Shown here piece by piece: positions 23,611-35,410 of a stretch of DNA of 64,000 bases. This DNA comes from Lobosporangium transversale. Lineage: Eukaryota; Mortierellomycota; Mortierellomycetes; Mortierellales; Mortierellaceae. The position numbers and the translations under genes were made by a program. How positions within the stretch are numbered: position 1 is the first letter of the stretch; each line of letters starts with the position of its first letter. The notes beneath the pieces were generated by a model. That model made no database searches. It had not been told where the DNA came from and saw only the letters and a list, made by a program, of their open reading frames with translations. The stretch is taken from positions 124,001-188,000 of the forward strand of contig NW_019029045.1 of NCBI RefSeq assembly GCF_002105155.1, in the 5' to 3' direction.

Positions 23611-24695
23611 TTATTCAGCATCTCCTGCTACATTGGTCCTCCGGCGCACAGGCTGTTCATCTGTGGTGTTAGCGCTAATTGCTGAGCCACTTGCACTTGC
23701 ATCTTCGTCTTCCCCTCCCTGCTTCTTATCGTCTGCAGTAGGCATATCCGATTTCTTGGTTTGGGCAGTCGCTGACTCGTTGGAAACACCGCTCTTCAGA
23801 CCGAGAATAATCAACATTAACCCAAACCCGACACCAACGATGCCTGACAGTACAAAGACCGACAAGGGATTAGTGTTGACCGCGTTCGAAGGATCTTTTC
23901 GCAGCATCGCGAAGAACTCGCGCAGATCTTGCAAAATAAAAGCGACCGGATTCTCTTCTAAAGTTAGCTCTTTATCCTTGCTCTTTTCCTTTGAATCTTC
24001 ATTCTTTTTTGTTGGGTTGGCCAGTTCCTCCAATTGCTTCTCCACAGCATACTTGACCTCCCATGTTTCCGCTGCTAGGGTTTCCGCATCCTTTACTGAA
24101 TGTCCAATATAGATATTATCAAACAACAAGTCATTTTGAATTGTCCAGATCTCAAATCCGACAGCACCAATCTTCTCAAATCTGGAAGGTTGCAGGTCCT
24201 CAAAGAAGTTGGGATTGGGGATCTTGCGAGGTGCCCAAACACCCTTATAGGCTGGATTATCGATCATTGGTGGCGACCATTTGCCTTTATAGTTCGGGTT
24301 AGAGATCAGAGGACGAATCCATGGACCACAACCTCGACCTTGACATTTTGGGTTGGAGATCAAAGGTGCGACCCAATCACCATCCTCATCATCGTCCCAA
24401 TCCTCTGGCTTGACAGCTTCTGGGTCGGGGATCTCGGTTTCCTCGCTTTCAAGCCAATCATCAGGCTTTGTAGCCTTTTCATCAGGGATTTTAGGAGGAG
24501 CGTTCTCATCCCAATCATCTGGCTTACGTGCATTAGGGTCAGGAATTTTGGCTTCATCGACCCAGTCTGTAGGTTTACTGTCCTTGGGGTCGTCAATAAT
24601 CTTAGGAGGGTTCACCGGAGGCTTGAAATCCTCCAACAGAGAACCTGACGACATAACCTGGTTGTTAATCTTGATTTCAAATGTTTGATCAGGCC

Positions 24696-24734
<39 letters not shown>

Positions 24735-25766
24735 CAAATTAAACTTCTCTGTTAGAGGTTTCTAAAGCTTTTGCTTTCTTTTTAAGTATCTATTGTTTAC
24801 TAGAAACATACCTAACGACCAACGTGTAGAGACTCGTGATCCGACCCACTTTTGATTGCGGAGCAGATTCTAAATGCTTTTCTTCATAGACGCCTGTGAT
24901 TGGGTTCTTGTGACGAAAGATAAAATGCACTTTGTCGGTTGTACCACATTTATCAGGGCCGAACATAATGGTGTAAGGCGTTTCATTGGAGAATTCTTTA
25001 AACTTGATGCCATCATTTGAATCTGTCAAAAGCTTCATATAAGCACCACCGCAGACGAGGTCGTTTTGAGCCTTGACCTCATACCTGAAAAAAAGAAAAA
25101 AGAAAAAAAAAAGACATCGTTAGCATTTAGTGCTTAGTAGATTCAGCATTAATCCATGCTTCGAGAGAGTGATGTGTGAATATTGACATGTACCTGTTAA
25201 AAAGTAAAAAAAAAAAAAAAAAAAAAAGAGGGAGAAGGAAAAAGCAAGTATGATCCAATTTGCACTTACTGCACTACGAGAGTTTTTTCTGTGTTGTCGA
25301 TCGGTTTAGAGATCGAAGCAGAGACAGCATGATGAGCAGCAGGTGTCTTGGCGACCAATCCCAGATCGTCTTTCATTCCAGAAAACACATGAGGTGCTTC
25401 GACGGACCATTGCCCAACATAGCTAAAGATTTCGCCGTTATCAGAGGACTCCTTGGTTGCATTGCTCGTGTGCCAGTTTTGGGGCCAACCGTAGGTAAAT
25501 TGCTCTAGAAATGGCGCTTCGATTTTGGTGGACTATGATCGAAATACAGTTGTTGGTAAACATTTTGGATCCGTTCTAATGCTCTACTGTCCGAACAATG
25601 TTATTTATATTAAATAAAATAATAATGAAATAACTACCTTGAAGGTTGGAATCTCCACATCGTCAATGGCGCTGTCAGGGGTCGCCTCTTTTGTCGCATG
25701 CACCATGCTCACAGCTGAGGACAGTGCAATGAGCCCAACAAGGCCCAAAGTCAGTTGGCGTGTCAT
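23611..25766 (-). CDS. CNX1: Calnexin, ER lectin chaperone
   Basis: Four exons: 25766-25638, 25532-25270, 25084-24812, 24694-23611; 1,749 nt, 582 residues. A signal peptide ([20 protein letters not shown]) leads the lumenal lectin domain ([55 protein letters not shown]). The P-domain arm carries type 1 repeats of the form KPDDWDE and [15 protein letters not shown] and type 2 repeats such as [21 protein letters not shown] late transmembrane helix ([20 protein letters not shown]) is followed by a Lys/Asp-rich cytosolic tail. Calnexin binds monoglucosylated N-glycans and retains folding glycoproteins in the ER. Length and domain order match the family. The tail ends [11 protein letters not shown], with no dilysine at the very end. 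The 3-4 exon intron holds a TA microsatellite. Confidence 0.97.
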
Positions 25767-27216
25767 CGGATGTGATGAATGAATGTGGTTATAAATGAAT
25801 AAGTTGAAGATGAGATGAGGAGAGATATTCATCTTCTGGAATTAACTTTGGTCCTCAAAGCTCTCTTTTTTCCACGCCTTCCACCGTTCCTGCAGGCGTG
25901 GCCATCCTCGTGATCCATGCATGGGTACTGGATACCATCACGTGGAGGATAGATAACTCGACTGCGACGCGACGCGACACCTATACTCGCATTATTAATA
26001 TTTTTATCTTCTTTTTCATAACTATCATAACTAGAATTTTTATCGCTTTCATATTCCAAGGTTTTAGTCTTATGCGTACCAATCACTTAGTCTTCATCTC
26101 TCATCACCAACAGAATAATTAACATGTCTTTAATAAAACAATTCATTGCTTTGTTTATCTGTTCAGGTTATGATCATGATAATCTTGCTTTTCGAACAAT
26201 CAGAATTGATTTGATTTATGTCTCTAAACAGCTTATTGGCAAAAAAAAGCAGCCAATCTTCAATATGACATGTCTCGTAAACAACGCTGCTAATTTCTGC
26301 TGCTCCACCGAGCTCCTCGATCGTTGTAGGCTCCGTTTTACATTAAAGCTGCTTCAATACTAGTGCTGATTCATCACCGTAGATCGAAGCCTTCAATGAT
26401 AGCGAAGTCAAATTGTATGCCGCCAACCTTGAGCCTTTCTAGAAATGAGAAATTTATATCTCCGACAGAAACTCTGAAAAAGCTAAATGGGCCCTCCTAA
26501 GTTGGGTCTATGGGATTCTAAAGCGAGGCAAAGTAGATGATGTCTCTGAAGCAGTCGGTACAGGAGCCGAGACCATGCTGATGGTCTGTTGAATACGTTC
26601 TAAAAGCGGCCTTTCATCGCCGCTGGTGGGCTTGTTATATGGTCCTAATTCTAGATGGCCCTGTACCTGAGGTAACCGCAAGCCGAAGACTAGTTGAATG
26701 TCTCTTCGCAGCATATACAAGTACATTATATATGGCCAGTGTCAATGGAATTGAGCCTCTTCCAACTGATTTGTGCCCTCAGGAAAATGTCGAGAGAATA
26801 GTTTCCGCAAGCTTAGTTAATTGTCTATCTCAAACGTCAGTGACAGGACAGGTGTGGAGAAAAGAGGCCAAGGAATAAAGGGACGTGCGTAGCTACGGTA
26901 CTTAAAGGGTGTATATTTTATGTGTGGCTGAGTCGCTCTTTCACTTAGCATCACACTCTGCTTCAGTTGTTGGCTTTCAAGTGTGGATGATCGATCACCA
27001 GTGCAGTAGATTAAACAGAGACAGGATGATAAATAAGATTTGTACTCCGCAGATTCCGCCAAGAGTCCAAATTTTCCAATTTTGGAAATGAAGGGCTTGC
27101 AAAGCCACGGTCCAGTTTTCGACTCTTGGTCAGTGCCAAGACTTGCATCATATAAAAAGGTCATCACCACCAAACATACTTCTTCATTCTTAATTCCTAC
27201 TTCAACTAGAATAAAC
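25767..27216. other. Divergent promoter region with an orphan open frame
   Basis: This spacer between calnexin (-) and the LITAF-like gene (+) holds the dispersed repeat at 26880-26934. An open frame at 26508-26726 (-) includes GLRLPQVQGHLELGPYNKPT and GDERPLLERIQQTISMV, which look protein-like. It has an ATG but no recognised family or introns, so it may be a decayed gene. Another open frame at 25829-26086 (-) ends 63 bases before the calnexin ATG and could represent an upstream ORF. It has no good start. Confidence 0.4.
26880..26934 (+). repeat. Dispersed repeat, copy A, upstream of the LITAF-like gene
   Basis: Starts GGACGTGCG, contains ACGGTACTTAAAGGG and ends TGTGGCTGAGT. It matches copy B at 52422-52480 on the other strand at most positions, with one gap of about six bases. 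It sits 283-337 bases before the LITAF-like start codon. Confidence 0.7.
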
Positions 27217-27988
27217 ATGTCTGACAAGAAAGGTCATTACGCTCCCATTCCTTCAGAAGAGGAAGAACGCAACCAACTGCAGGACAATAGTCTACTCACT
27301 CAAGGCTTCCAGCCTCCTCCATACACACCTTCTACAGCACCGTCCTCACCATTTATTCAGCCAAACAATGTTCCCTCCGCGCCTGGATCGTCTACCGTTC
27401 CCAACAATCTTTATCCTCAGCTCCATAGTCCTGTACCTCAGCACCCTTATCAACCGACATATCCCAAGCTTAATGATACCTCAAAACCTCCACCACCAAT
27501 GACTCCTTTCTATGCTCCTGCTCCACCACACCAACACCAGGGACAACAAGCTCATAGTATGGGCTCACCATTGATCTTGATGAAATCTCCGGGTAGGATT
27601 GAGGACCTAAAGTCTCAGCCTGGTGTTGTTGTTTGTCAGCATTGTCATCACTTGGTCTTGACTGAGACAGCTCCCGAAAGTGGTAAGCAGCATCACTGGA
27701 TTTTTTTTCTTCTTTTCTACATGCTTTAATTTTATTCCTTCAATGATAGCGTTTCTAATTTGCTTATATCTATCTTGTATTTATCCATAACAAATACTAT
27801 TAGGTTCTTGCACGTATCTTGGTATCCTTGGTCTTCTGCTCGCTGGCGTCACATCATGTGGATGCTGCCTCTTGCCTCTATGTATAACCTCGATGAAGGA
27901 CATGATGCATTCTTGCCCCAATTGTCATGAGGATATTGGTCTGTACTCACGACTTAAGGAGAAGACCTTTCCAGTTCGACGAGGTTAA
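27217..27988 (+). CDS. LITAF-domain (SIMPLE-like) membrane protein
   Basis: Two exons, 27217-27682 and 27804-27988; 651 nt, 216 residues. The N-terminal 130 residues are Pro-, Gln- and Ser-rich and include PPPYTPS, a PPxY ligand for WW-domain ubiquitin ligases. The C-terminal LITAF domain has its two zinc knuckles: VVCQHCHHLVLTE at the start and MMHSCPNCHEDIG at the end. Between them is the hydrophobic segment LGILGLLLAGVTSCGCCLLP, which inserts in one leaflet. The intron falls inside the domain and splicing restores SGSCTYLG. LITAF proteins sit on late endosomal or plasma membranes and help sort ubiquitinated cargo with ESCRT and Nedd4-type ligases. The next gene downstream, same strand, also encodes an N-terminal PPxY. 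The start is the first ATG after an AT-rich leader. Confidence 0.92.
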
Positions 27989-28367
27989 AATGCCGGAAAA
28001 AAAAAAAAAAAAAAAAAAAAAGACTTCAGTTTTTTATATGTATCATAGTTGTCGTTATTACTTTAAAAAAATAAAATAAATGAAAGCCTGCTTATAACGA
28101 CCTTTTTGATTGTTGCTAATTGGTGTTGCATGGCTCCGATCCTAATGTGAGGGGTATTTTGAAAGAAAATGTTTTCCAACGGCTGTTACATTCGTTCGCA
28201 GTAGATATTGGCCCCGCCAATGAAACTTCACTCTGGGAGAGGGGGGAAACAAATCTTGGCACACGCAAACATTGCTCTTTTATTTTTTATTTTTCTTCTC
28301 ATTCATTCCACTTCATTTCGTCTTAACAATTGCATCTGTGCTTAAAAAACAAGCAATCAATCAACAT
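27989..28367. other. Short spacer between tandem plus-strand genes
   Basis: It holds an A run at 27998-28021, the terminator region of the LITAF-like gene and the promoter of the next gene. I see nothing else in it. Confidence 0.6.
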
Positions 28368-30277
28368 ATGAGTCAAGACCAACACAGCGACCAGACCGAA
28401 GACCTTGCGCAAGGACTCGGCGAGGCTTTTCCTCCTTCATACGAAGAGGCTATTGGTCATATCGCGAACGATGATTTGCCTGTCACCGCCACCGCAGCCC
28501 ATCAGCGGGATATCAGATCTAGCAGCAGTAGTAGTGGAGGTGTTGCTTCCCAGTCATTTAATATCAATGGTGAGATCCAAAATAGTGATGACGAGAGGCA
28601 TGATGTAGATGATGGCGTGGTTGAAACCACACCTCTAAATCGAGACCAGATACCGGACACCCACCTACATCGACCATTCATTCAACCCGCTGCATCTTCC
28701 TCCAACCCAAGTCCAATGGGCGTTGGTAATAGCAATAGTAGCGGCGCCAACAACCATGGTGATCCCCATCATCATCGCCGCCACCATCACAACGCTTTCA
28801 GGGATGTTGGGCATCAACGTCCTCTGCATCAACACCATAGGCCATATGGGCTTCACTATGGACATCCTCATCAGCGCCACCACTTACACCCACAATATAA
28901 CCGACCTGATCATCCTCGAATGCCAGATGGGGTAGCAGTACCGTCACCTGAAGCTCAAACTGAGCCAATTTCATCGGATCCTAGTTCAGGAGGCATCCCC
29001 TCAAAGCAAGCTTCATTCCCAGGACCTCCTTCTTTTCCTTACTACTATGCACCCCCGTATCCTCCGGGCCAACCTCCATTTGATGGGCTAGGGATGTTTG
29101 GACGACCGCCCTCACATCTAAATATGCCTCATGGACCGGGAGTACCATTTAATGGAGGTATATCTGGAAGTTTTGGATTAAATCTCCAGCATGAGTCAGC
29201 TTATCAGACACCAACTTCTATGTTTCCATTTATGGAACGACCTCCTCGTCCTCCATTAGCGCCACTAGCACCGCCAGCACCACTAGTACCACCAGTACTA
29301 CCATCAGAGCCATCAGCATCATCAGCATCACCATCGATATCAACTGCATCGCCGTTGAGCGTACCAATAGCAACGGCATCAGAGGGTGATTCGCTGGAGT
29401 CACAGCCCCGAAGCGGGCCATGGTCAGACTCCACATCACATTCGGAAAAAGAAAGGCTACACCCTGTACTACAACCACCACCAGCATCTATTTCAGCACC
29501 TGTAGTCACTCCCTCCGCACCTCAAATACCCATAACAACAACATCACTATCAACAGCAGCTAATGCAATAGAAACCTTGGATAGGACTTCTATGGCAACT
29601 ACTGCAGCAGCAGCAGCAATGGAGGGAGGGATAGGATCAATGTCAGCTCCTACAATAGATGCTCGAACTTCTACAGCAGCAGCAGACGATGATTTAGAGT
29701 CTCACTTTCCTTTTTTCCGTCCGCCTGCATCTATACCTTTACTAAATGAAGCAACCTCTACTGCGGGTTTGATATCATCTCAGGATATCTCCATAGCAAC
29801 TTATACCCGATCCAAACGCGGAGTAGAAACAGTCGACCCTATATTTGATGATCCGTATCAACTTTATAGGTTTTTTGTTGCACACAATGATCGCCCATCT
29901 ATGCATATCTTGATAACCGGTAAGTTTATCCTTTTTTTTTTTTTTTTTAAAGAAAAAAAAAAAACAAAACAAAAAAAAAAAGCTTACACTAATGTTTTGT
30001 ACCCTTGTAGGTTCCCATGTGGAGAAGCGCTCGTCAGAAGAACGAATGGCAGATGGAACAACAAAAGTTATTCATCAAAAGCATAAGGTGACTGACTTCA
30101 AGATAGATTTTGATTTAACACCTTATATTTTACCCACTGGTACCCTCATGACACTACCGGATCCCAAGACTGGGATACAACCGACACTTCGCGATGTCAT
30201 GGAGGAACACGTTGAAGAAGAGAATCCTTTTAAGGAATTACATATGGAAAAGGTAAAAAAAGATAGCTGACTGCAGG

Positions 30278-30316
<39 letters not shown>

Positions 30317-30828
30317 GAGACATCCGTCCTGATAAGAGCCTTATATTCTTACTTCGACCTGCGGACCAAATTTTTAGAAAGTCATTTGGGATTACGAACA
30401 TTTGACAAGGACAATCACCCAAGCGATTCGATCCATCAACTACCGATATACAATCGAGATCTCATACCCCATAATGAATAACCGTGTTGTAGTCCATTCC
30501 TCCTCACCACTCGCGAATTTAATGAGAAGCAACTGGACAAAAGCTTTATGTTTCATGTCAGTTGTTGGCATGATCGCATATCCATTGGTAAGTTTCTCCC
30601 CCCCCCCTTTTTTTTTTTTTTATCTTTTCTTTTTCAAAAAAAAAAAAAAAAAAAAAAAAAAGCTCATTTTCTGCCTTTATTATTACACTTTATATTGTTT
30701 TATAGCGTGAGATGTACAAGAAGGTCAAGGATAAAGTCTTGCAGTCAGAATTCCAGATGGCCATTTCTACAACCGATTTTTTTAATGTAAAATACTGGGA
30801 AATCATTGACCAAGTCCAATATAGCTAA
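28368..30828 (+). CDS. Fungal single-pass membrane protein with N-terminal PPxY
   Basis: Four exons: 28368-29919, 30011-30252, 30378-30587, 30706-30828; 2,127 nt, 708 residues. The first 480 residues are low complexity: an early PPSYEEA motif, His-rich HHHRRHHH, then Pro-rich and Ser/Thr/Ala-rich stretches. The conserved part starts near FDDPYQLYRFFVAHNDRPSM and includes LITGSHVEKRSSEE, TDFKIDFDLTPYILPTGTL, FKELHMEKKVIWDYEHLTRT, one membrane segment (WTKALCFMSVVGMIAYPL), and a C-terminus REMYKKVKDKV then FQMAISTTDFF. I recall this C-terminal arrangement from unnamed proteins in several fungal lineages, with no assigned function. A tail or ER membrane protein recruited to a WW-domain ligase is plausible from the PPxY motif. 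Each intron sits in the conserved part and splicing joins recognisable motifs. Confidence 0.82.
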
Positions 30829-30925
30829 CTGTAGACAAGAGACAAAAAAATAATAAAATAATTAGACTAATATTGTACAGCGGTCGTCTATTACTATCAT
30901 TATTGTTATCATTACTATTATTTTC

Positions 30926-31723
30926 TTATTTAAAGGACAAAGATGATGATGAAGCTGTAGTCCTTGTTGGTATTGGTAATGCACTGCTGCCTGCAGCAGT
31001 TCGTTTTCTGTTGGCAGCAATTGCAGAGGCATGAGCATGTGCTGCGGCAACGAGAGCTGGAGATCTTTTGAGGGGTTTAGACTGTTGTTGCTGTTGCTGT
31101 TGCTGATGTTGAGCTTGGGGCTGTTCGTGTATACTGTACAGTGATGAAGATGGATTATATAAGGATGAAGAAGAGGAAGATTCACGTGCGGCAGCACTGC
31201 TACTCCCTCCTTCTCCTCCAGAGCCTGAGATTAATCCTGGAGTCAGATTTGATCCAGTGGCCATTGGCGAAATAGATTGTGGTGTTAACAAATGGGGACT
31301 TAAGAGAGCGGAGTGTCGTCGCTTTGGTTGCCCTTGTTGTTGTTGGTGTTGTTGTTGTTGTTGTGAATAATGATGATAATTGCCATTGGCTTCCTCCATT
31401 GCTTGTTGATAAGCGGCTCGACGATCTTGATACTCTCGGTCGCGTGCTTCGTCCTGATTCCACGAAGCATTAGCCATAGAAAATAAAACCAAAAAAAAAA
31501 AAAAAAAAAAAAAAGATCAAGTCAGGATACCGTCGAGAACAACCTATAGCGTATATACAAGGCATTTCCTTTCCGTTAAAAATATATATATATATATCAT
31601 TACCATATATTGGCCCTCCCATGCTGGATCCTCAAGGATTTTTTGAGTATGTTCAGTTTGTGATAACACACGAATCCACATATCCAAGAGTGTATTCGTC
31701 TCATCTGCAGTCTTATAAAAAGT

Positions 31724-31759
<36 letters not shown>

Positions 31760-32201
31760 ATAATAATAATAATAATAACAATAGTAACAATAATAATTAC
31801 AATGATTAACAAGTTGCAGTTGAAAAAGAATAATAAAACGCTTCAAAGTACGCGTAGAATATATCTTTTTACATATAATGCAGATGTATACAGAGGATAT
31901 TTATTACCTTGAGCTTTTCTCTTGTCTCAGTCATACTCAAGTCAATGACATCAAACACTTTAACTAATCGTTTTGTTTCTTCAAGTTCTGACTGAATACT
32001 AGGCTCCTCTTCAGTCGTTCGTAATGCTGTTGAACTTTCTATAGTATTCAATACTTGTTGTTGTTCATGGCCATGTTCATTCTCTCCATCATTTAAAAGC
32101 CGTTGTCCAAGCTCATTGTCGACTGGAGGATTAAAAGGGTTATAATCGGCATCATAACGGGCTCGTTTGCTGATCCGGCTCGGTGTCCTTGGCTCCGCCA
32201 T
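30926..32201 (-). CDS. DUO1: DASH complex subunit Duo1
   Basis: Three exons: 32201-31908, 31711-31604, 31453-30926; 930 nt, 309 residues. The family core spans intron 1: the helix SELEETKRLVKVFDVIDLSM continues into TNTLLDMWIRVLSQTEHTQK and ILEDPAWEG. The TN-x-LLD-x-W-x-x-x-LSQTEH pattern is the Duo1 signature. Duo1 is one of ten DASH/Dam1 subunits that form rings on kinetochore microtubules and couple chromosomes to depolymerising ends. The N-terminus is short and basic then acidic. The C-terminal 170 residues are low complexity, with Gln runs at two places and Ser- and Ala-rich blocks, and a possible nuclear signal NRKRTAAG. The intron 2 acceptor is AATCAG; an in-frame open stretch before it, across an A run, is treated as intron. 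Confidence 0.85.
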
Positions 32202-32895
32202 TAGCCTTTTATTACTGAGAAGTGTAAAAAGAAAACTTTGCCTTAGAGAGTTCACAATCCGGGGATCAAAAAGGGAGAGAAAGACTATAGGCTCGAATCC
32301 AGTCAGAGAGGGAAGCTGCAAGCCAAATTTTGTTGCCTTTTATGGGCAGCGACAATTTGCTTCTCAAGCACGAGATTTGATGTGGTCGTGGATGCCTTGG
32401 TGATTTGGCTTCGTCTTTTTTAACTCTGTGTTATCGTGAGGAGAGGATGATATGGATAACGTGGCCATGCAGGGTATATGGGTGAGCGGGCTTTAGTGAA
32501 GGGGGACAGATCTTTATTTCAGGAAACGGTAGACAATATTCTTCCCTCCAGCACCAGCTCGAGTGTACCCAAACAAGATTTAAAATACATTTTTGTGGAC
32601 AATCCATCTATAAAAACCACTTTCGACTGTACTCAAATACACAAAAGCTCCTCAGTGCTCAATTAATCGATCGGTTTATACATTTTTTCTTTAGTGGGCA
32701 TCATTATTTTTTCTGGCCTTTTTTTTATTTGATGCGAAAGGAGGTAAAAAATGAAAATGGCAAGGAAGGGTAAAAATGCGAAATATACAAGTGATATCAA
32801 AACAAAATAGAAAGGGAGCATCATGGCAAAGGAGTATGAGGAGTTTATCTTCTCCTAACATGCCTATTTTGCTTTTTTTTTTTTTTTTTTTTTTT
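32202..32895. other. Spacer between DUO1 promoter and purine-gene 3' end
   Basis: Contains the DUO1 promoter (right of 32201) and the 3' flank of the purine gene, with a T run at 32874-32897 overlapping its stop. An open frame at 32478-32666 has no supporting signal. I see no gene. Confidence 0.55.
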
Positions 32896-34226
32896 TTAGT
32901 GGTGGAAGAGACGAAGGCTGGTGTGAGCGAGAACCATGTCGTGTGAGTCAGCAGCAGCAATCACCTGGTCATCCTGAATGGATCCGCTAGGGGCAGCAAT
33001 GTACTTGACTCCGGACTTGTGAGCCCTCTGGATATTGTCCGTAAAGGGGAAGAAAGCATCCGAAGAAACAACCACATCCTTGAGCTCCTTCATGTGTGCA
33101 GCACGTTCCTCAGCCGTCAATGGTGTAGGAACAGTCTCGAACTGGCTCTCCCAAGCAGCACGCTCCTCGCCCTCGCCAATCTTGTCCAAGACATACAGAT
33201 CAATCGCGTTCGATTTGTCGGCGCGCTTGGTCTCCTTCTTGAAGTTGAAGGCAAGGATCTTGGGATGGTGACGGAGCCACCAGTTGTCAGCTTTGTCTCC
33301 AGCAAGACGCGTGCAATGGATACGAGACTGCTGGCCAGCGCCGAGACCAACAACCATACCGTCCTTGGCATAGCAGACAGAATTGGACTGGGTATACTTC
33401 AAAGCAATAGTGGCGACGATCAAGTCACGGACAGCACTCTCTGGGAGCTAAGGATTAAAATTCAAATAAGATAGTTAGATATTTATGCACCCATGTCGCT
33501 TATAGTTATCCTTCTTCTCCATTTCGAAAGGGAACATTGAAATGAGTGAATAGACACTTACGTTCTTGTTCTTGGTGACAAGGTTGTTGAACAATGAGGC
33601 ATCGATCTTGGCATCATTGCGCTTCTGCTGAAGAGTCAGACCATAGACCTGACGGGACTCGAGCTCCTGAGGTTCATAGTTGGGGTCCATCTGCAAGACC
33701 GTGTACTTGCCGTTCTTCTTTTTCCTCAACAGTTCCAAAGCATCATCATCATATCCAGGCGCAATGATACCATCTGACACTTCACGCGAGATGATCTTGG
33801 CGGTAATCAAGTCCACAGTCGAGGAGACCGCAATCCAGTCACCAAATGAGCTCATACGGTCAGCACCTCGGGCACGAGCATAAGCAGAAGCCACGGGTGA
33901 AAGAGGGAGCTTAAGGTCGTCCACATGGTACACCTTCTTCTCAATATCCGACAAAGGAACAGCAACGGCTGCGCCAGCGGGAGAAACGTGCTTGAACGAA
34001 GCAGCAGCGGGGAGACCAAGGGCCTGAGTAAGCTCCTTGACCAAGGGCCAGGCATTAAGTGCATCAAGTAAGTTGATATATCCAGGAGATCCCGACAAGA
34101 CTGTTTGTTTGGAGATCCAATAACAATAAAAATGATAACAGTAAAGAGTTGGGCTTAGATTAGAGTTTTTTTTCCTCAAAAAGGAAAACAGTGGGGTAAC
34201 ATCATGAGGAAGAAAGACAAACAATT

Positions 34227-34263
<37 letters not shown>

Positions 34264-35248
34264 CAAAGCCCGTTCGCCCGCGTCTTCCGCACTCAGAGAG
34301 GAAAAAAAAAAAAAAAAAAAAAAAAAAACTTTTTAAAACTTACCCTTGATAGGAAGATCTCCGTTCTTAGTAAAGACCTGGGCGGGCTTCTGGTGAGGGT
34401 TAGCACCATAACGGAGAGTGAGTTGTTGAGAACCAGCAGCATATTGCTGACGCAGGTAATTAGAGATAGCCTCATCGTACTCAGAGGTTTGGTTGAAAGC
34501 CTTAAGTGCAAGCTTCTGACGAGTCTCATCTGAGACCTTGTTGTGTTGCTTGAGCTCAGCAATCACGGTGGCATAGTCCTTGGGATCTGAGAGAATGCTG
34601 ACACGGATGTGGTTCTTGGCAGCAGCACGTAGAAGAGTGACACCGCCTGGTCCAAACAAATAAGCAAATAAATAAATAAGTTGACTATGATTAGAGGAAG
34701 ACAATCCATAACGAAAACAAAATCAAGACACTCACCAATGTCGATCTCTTCAACAGCTTCAGGGATGGTGACGCCCTCCTTAGCAACAGTCTCCTTGAAG
34801 GGATAAAGGTTGCAGGCGACAATGTCGATCTTCTGGATAGCCTGAGCAGCAAGATCAGCCTCATCCGAAGAGATGTCACGAGCCAAGATACCTCCGTGAA
34901 CGGCAGGGTGAAGAGTCTTGACACGACCACCCAAGATCTCAGGTGCTTTGGTGATGGCAGAGACATCCCTATTTGAAGTATAATGGGAATGATGGTGGTG
35001 TTTATCGTACGTTGATAAGTAAAGAGATCCTGGGAAAAAAATAAAAGAATGTTGATCCTCTATCTGCTCACATCAAAAACATTTTATTTATCCTTACTCA
35101 ACAGGCAAACCAGCGGCAGCAATGGCCTTGGAGGTGCCGCCTGAAGCGAGAATGCGAACATTCAAGGCGACAAGCTCTTTAGCAAAGTCAATAAGGCCAG
35201 TCTTGTCATAGACGGAAAGGATGGCTGTTCATAAATTTTTTTTAAAAA

Positions 35249-35288
<40 letters not shown>

Positions 35289-35410
35289 TACAAGTGTATG
35301 GTGTAAAAGTATTAGAATCTGACGCGATTAAAAAAAAAAAAGACATTGCTTGACATCATGCATGAAGGTCCTGCTGTTATGGGTCTTCCATTACCAATCT
35401 TCTGGGTCAT
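32896..35410 (-). CDS. ADE16: Bifunctional AICAR transformylase / IMP cyclohydrolase
   Basis: Six exons: 35410-35395, 35224-35098, 34968-34736, 34646-34344, 34100-33562, 33447-32896; 1,770 nt, 589 residues, the usual family length. It catalyses the last two steps of de novo purine synthesis, AICAR to FAICAR to IMP. The N-terminal MGS-like cyclohydrolase domain reads [58 protein letters not shown] and [11 protein letters not shown]. The transformylase domain has [14 protein letters not shown], the catalytic Lys-His in [19 protein letters not shown], and [20 protein letters not shown] then [15 protein letters not shown]. It ends LRLFHH as the family does. The first coding exon is only 16 nt (MTQKI plus one base). 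The donor after it (GTAATGG) and the acceptor TGAACAG join to give [15 protein letters not shown]. Expected location is the cytosol. Confidence 0.97.

Noticed and set aside
24100-24648. Plus-strand frame of 182 codons
   Set aside because: Antisense of calnexin P-domain repeats, which keep several frames open.
33019-33474. Plus-strand frame of 151 codons
   Set aside because: Antisense of the last exon of the purine gene.
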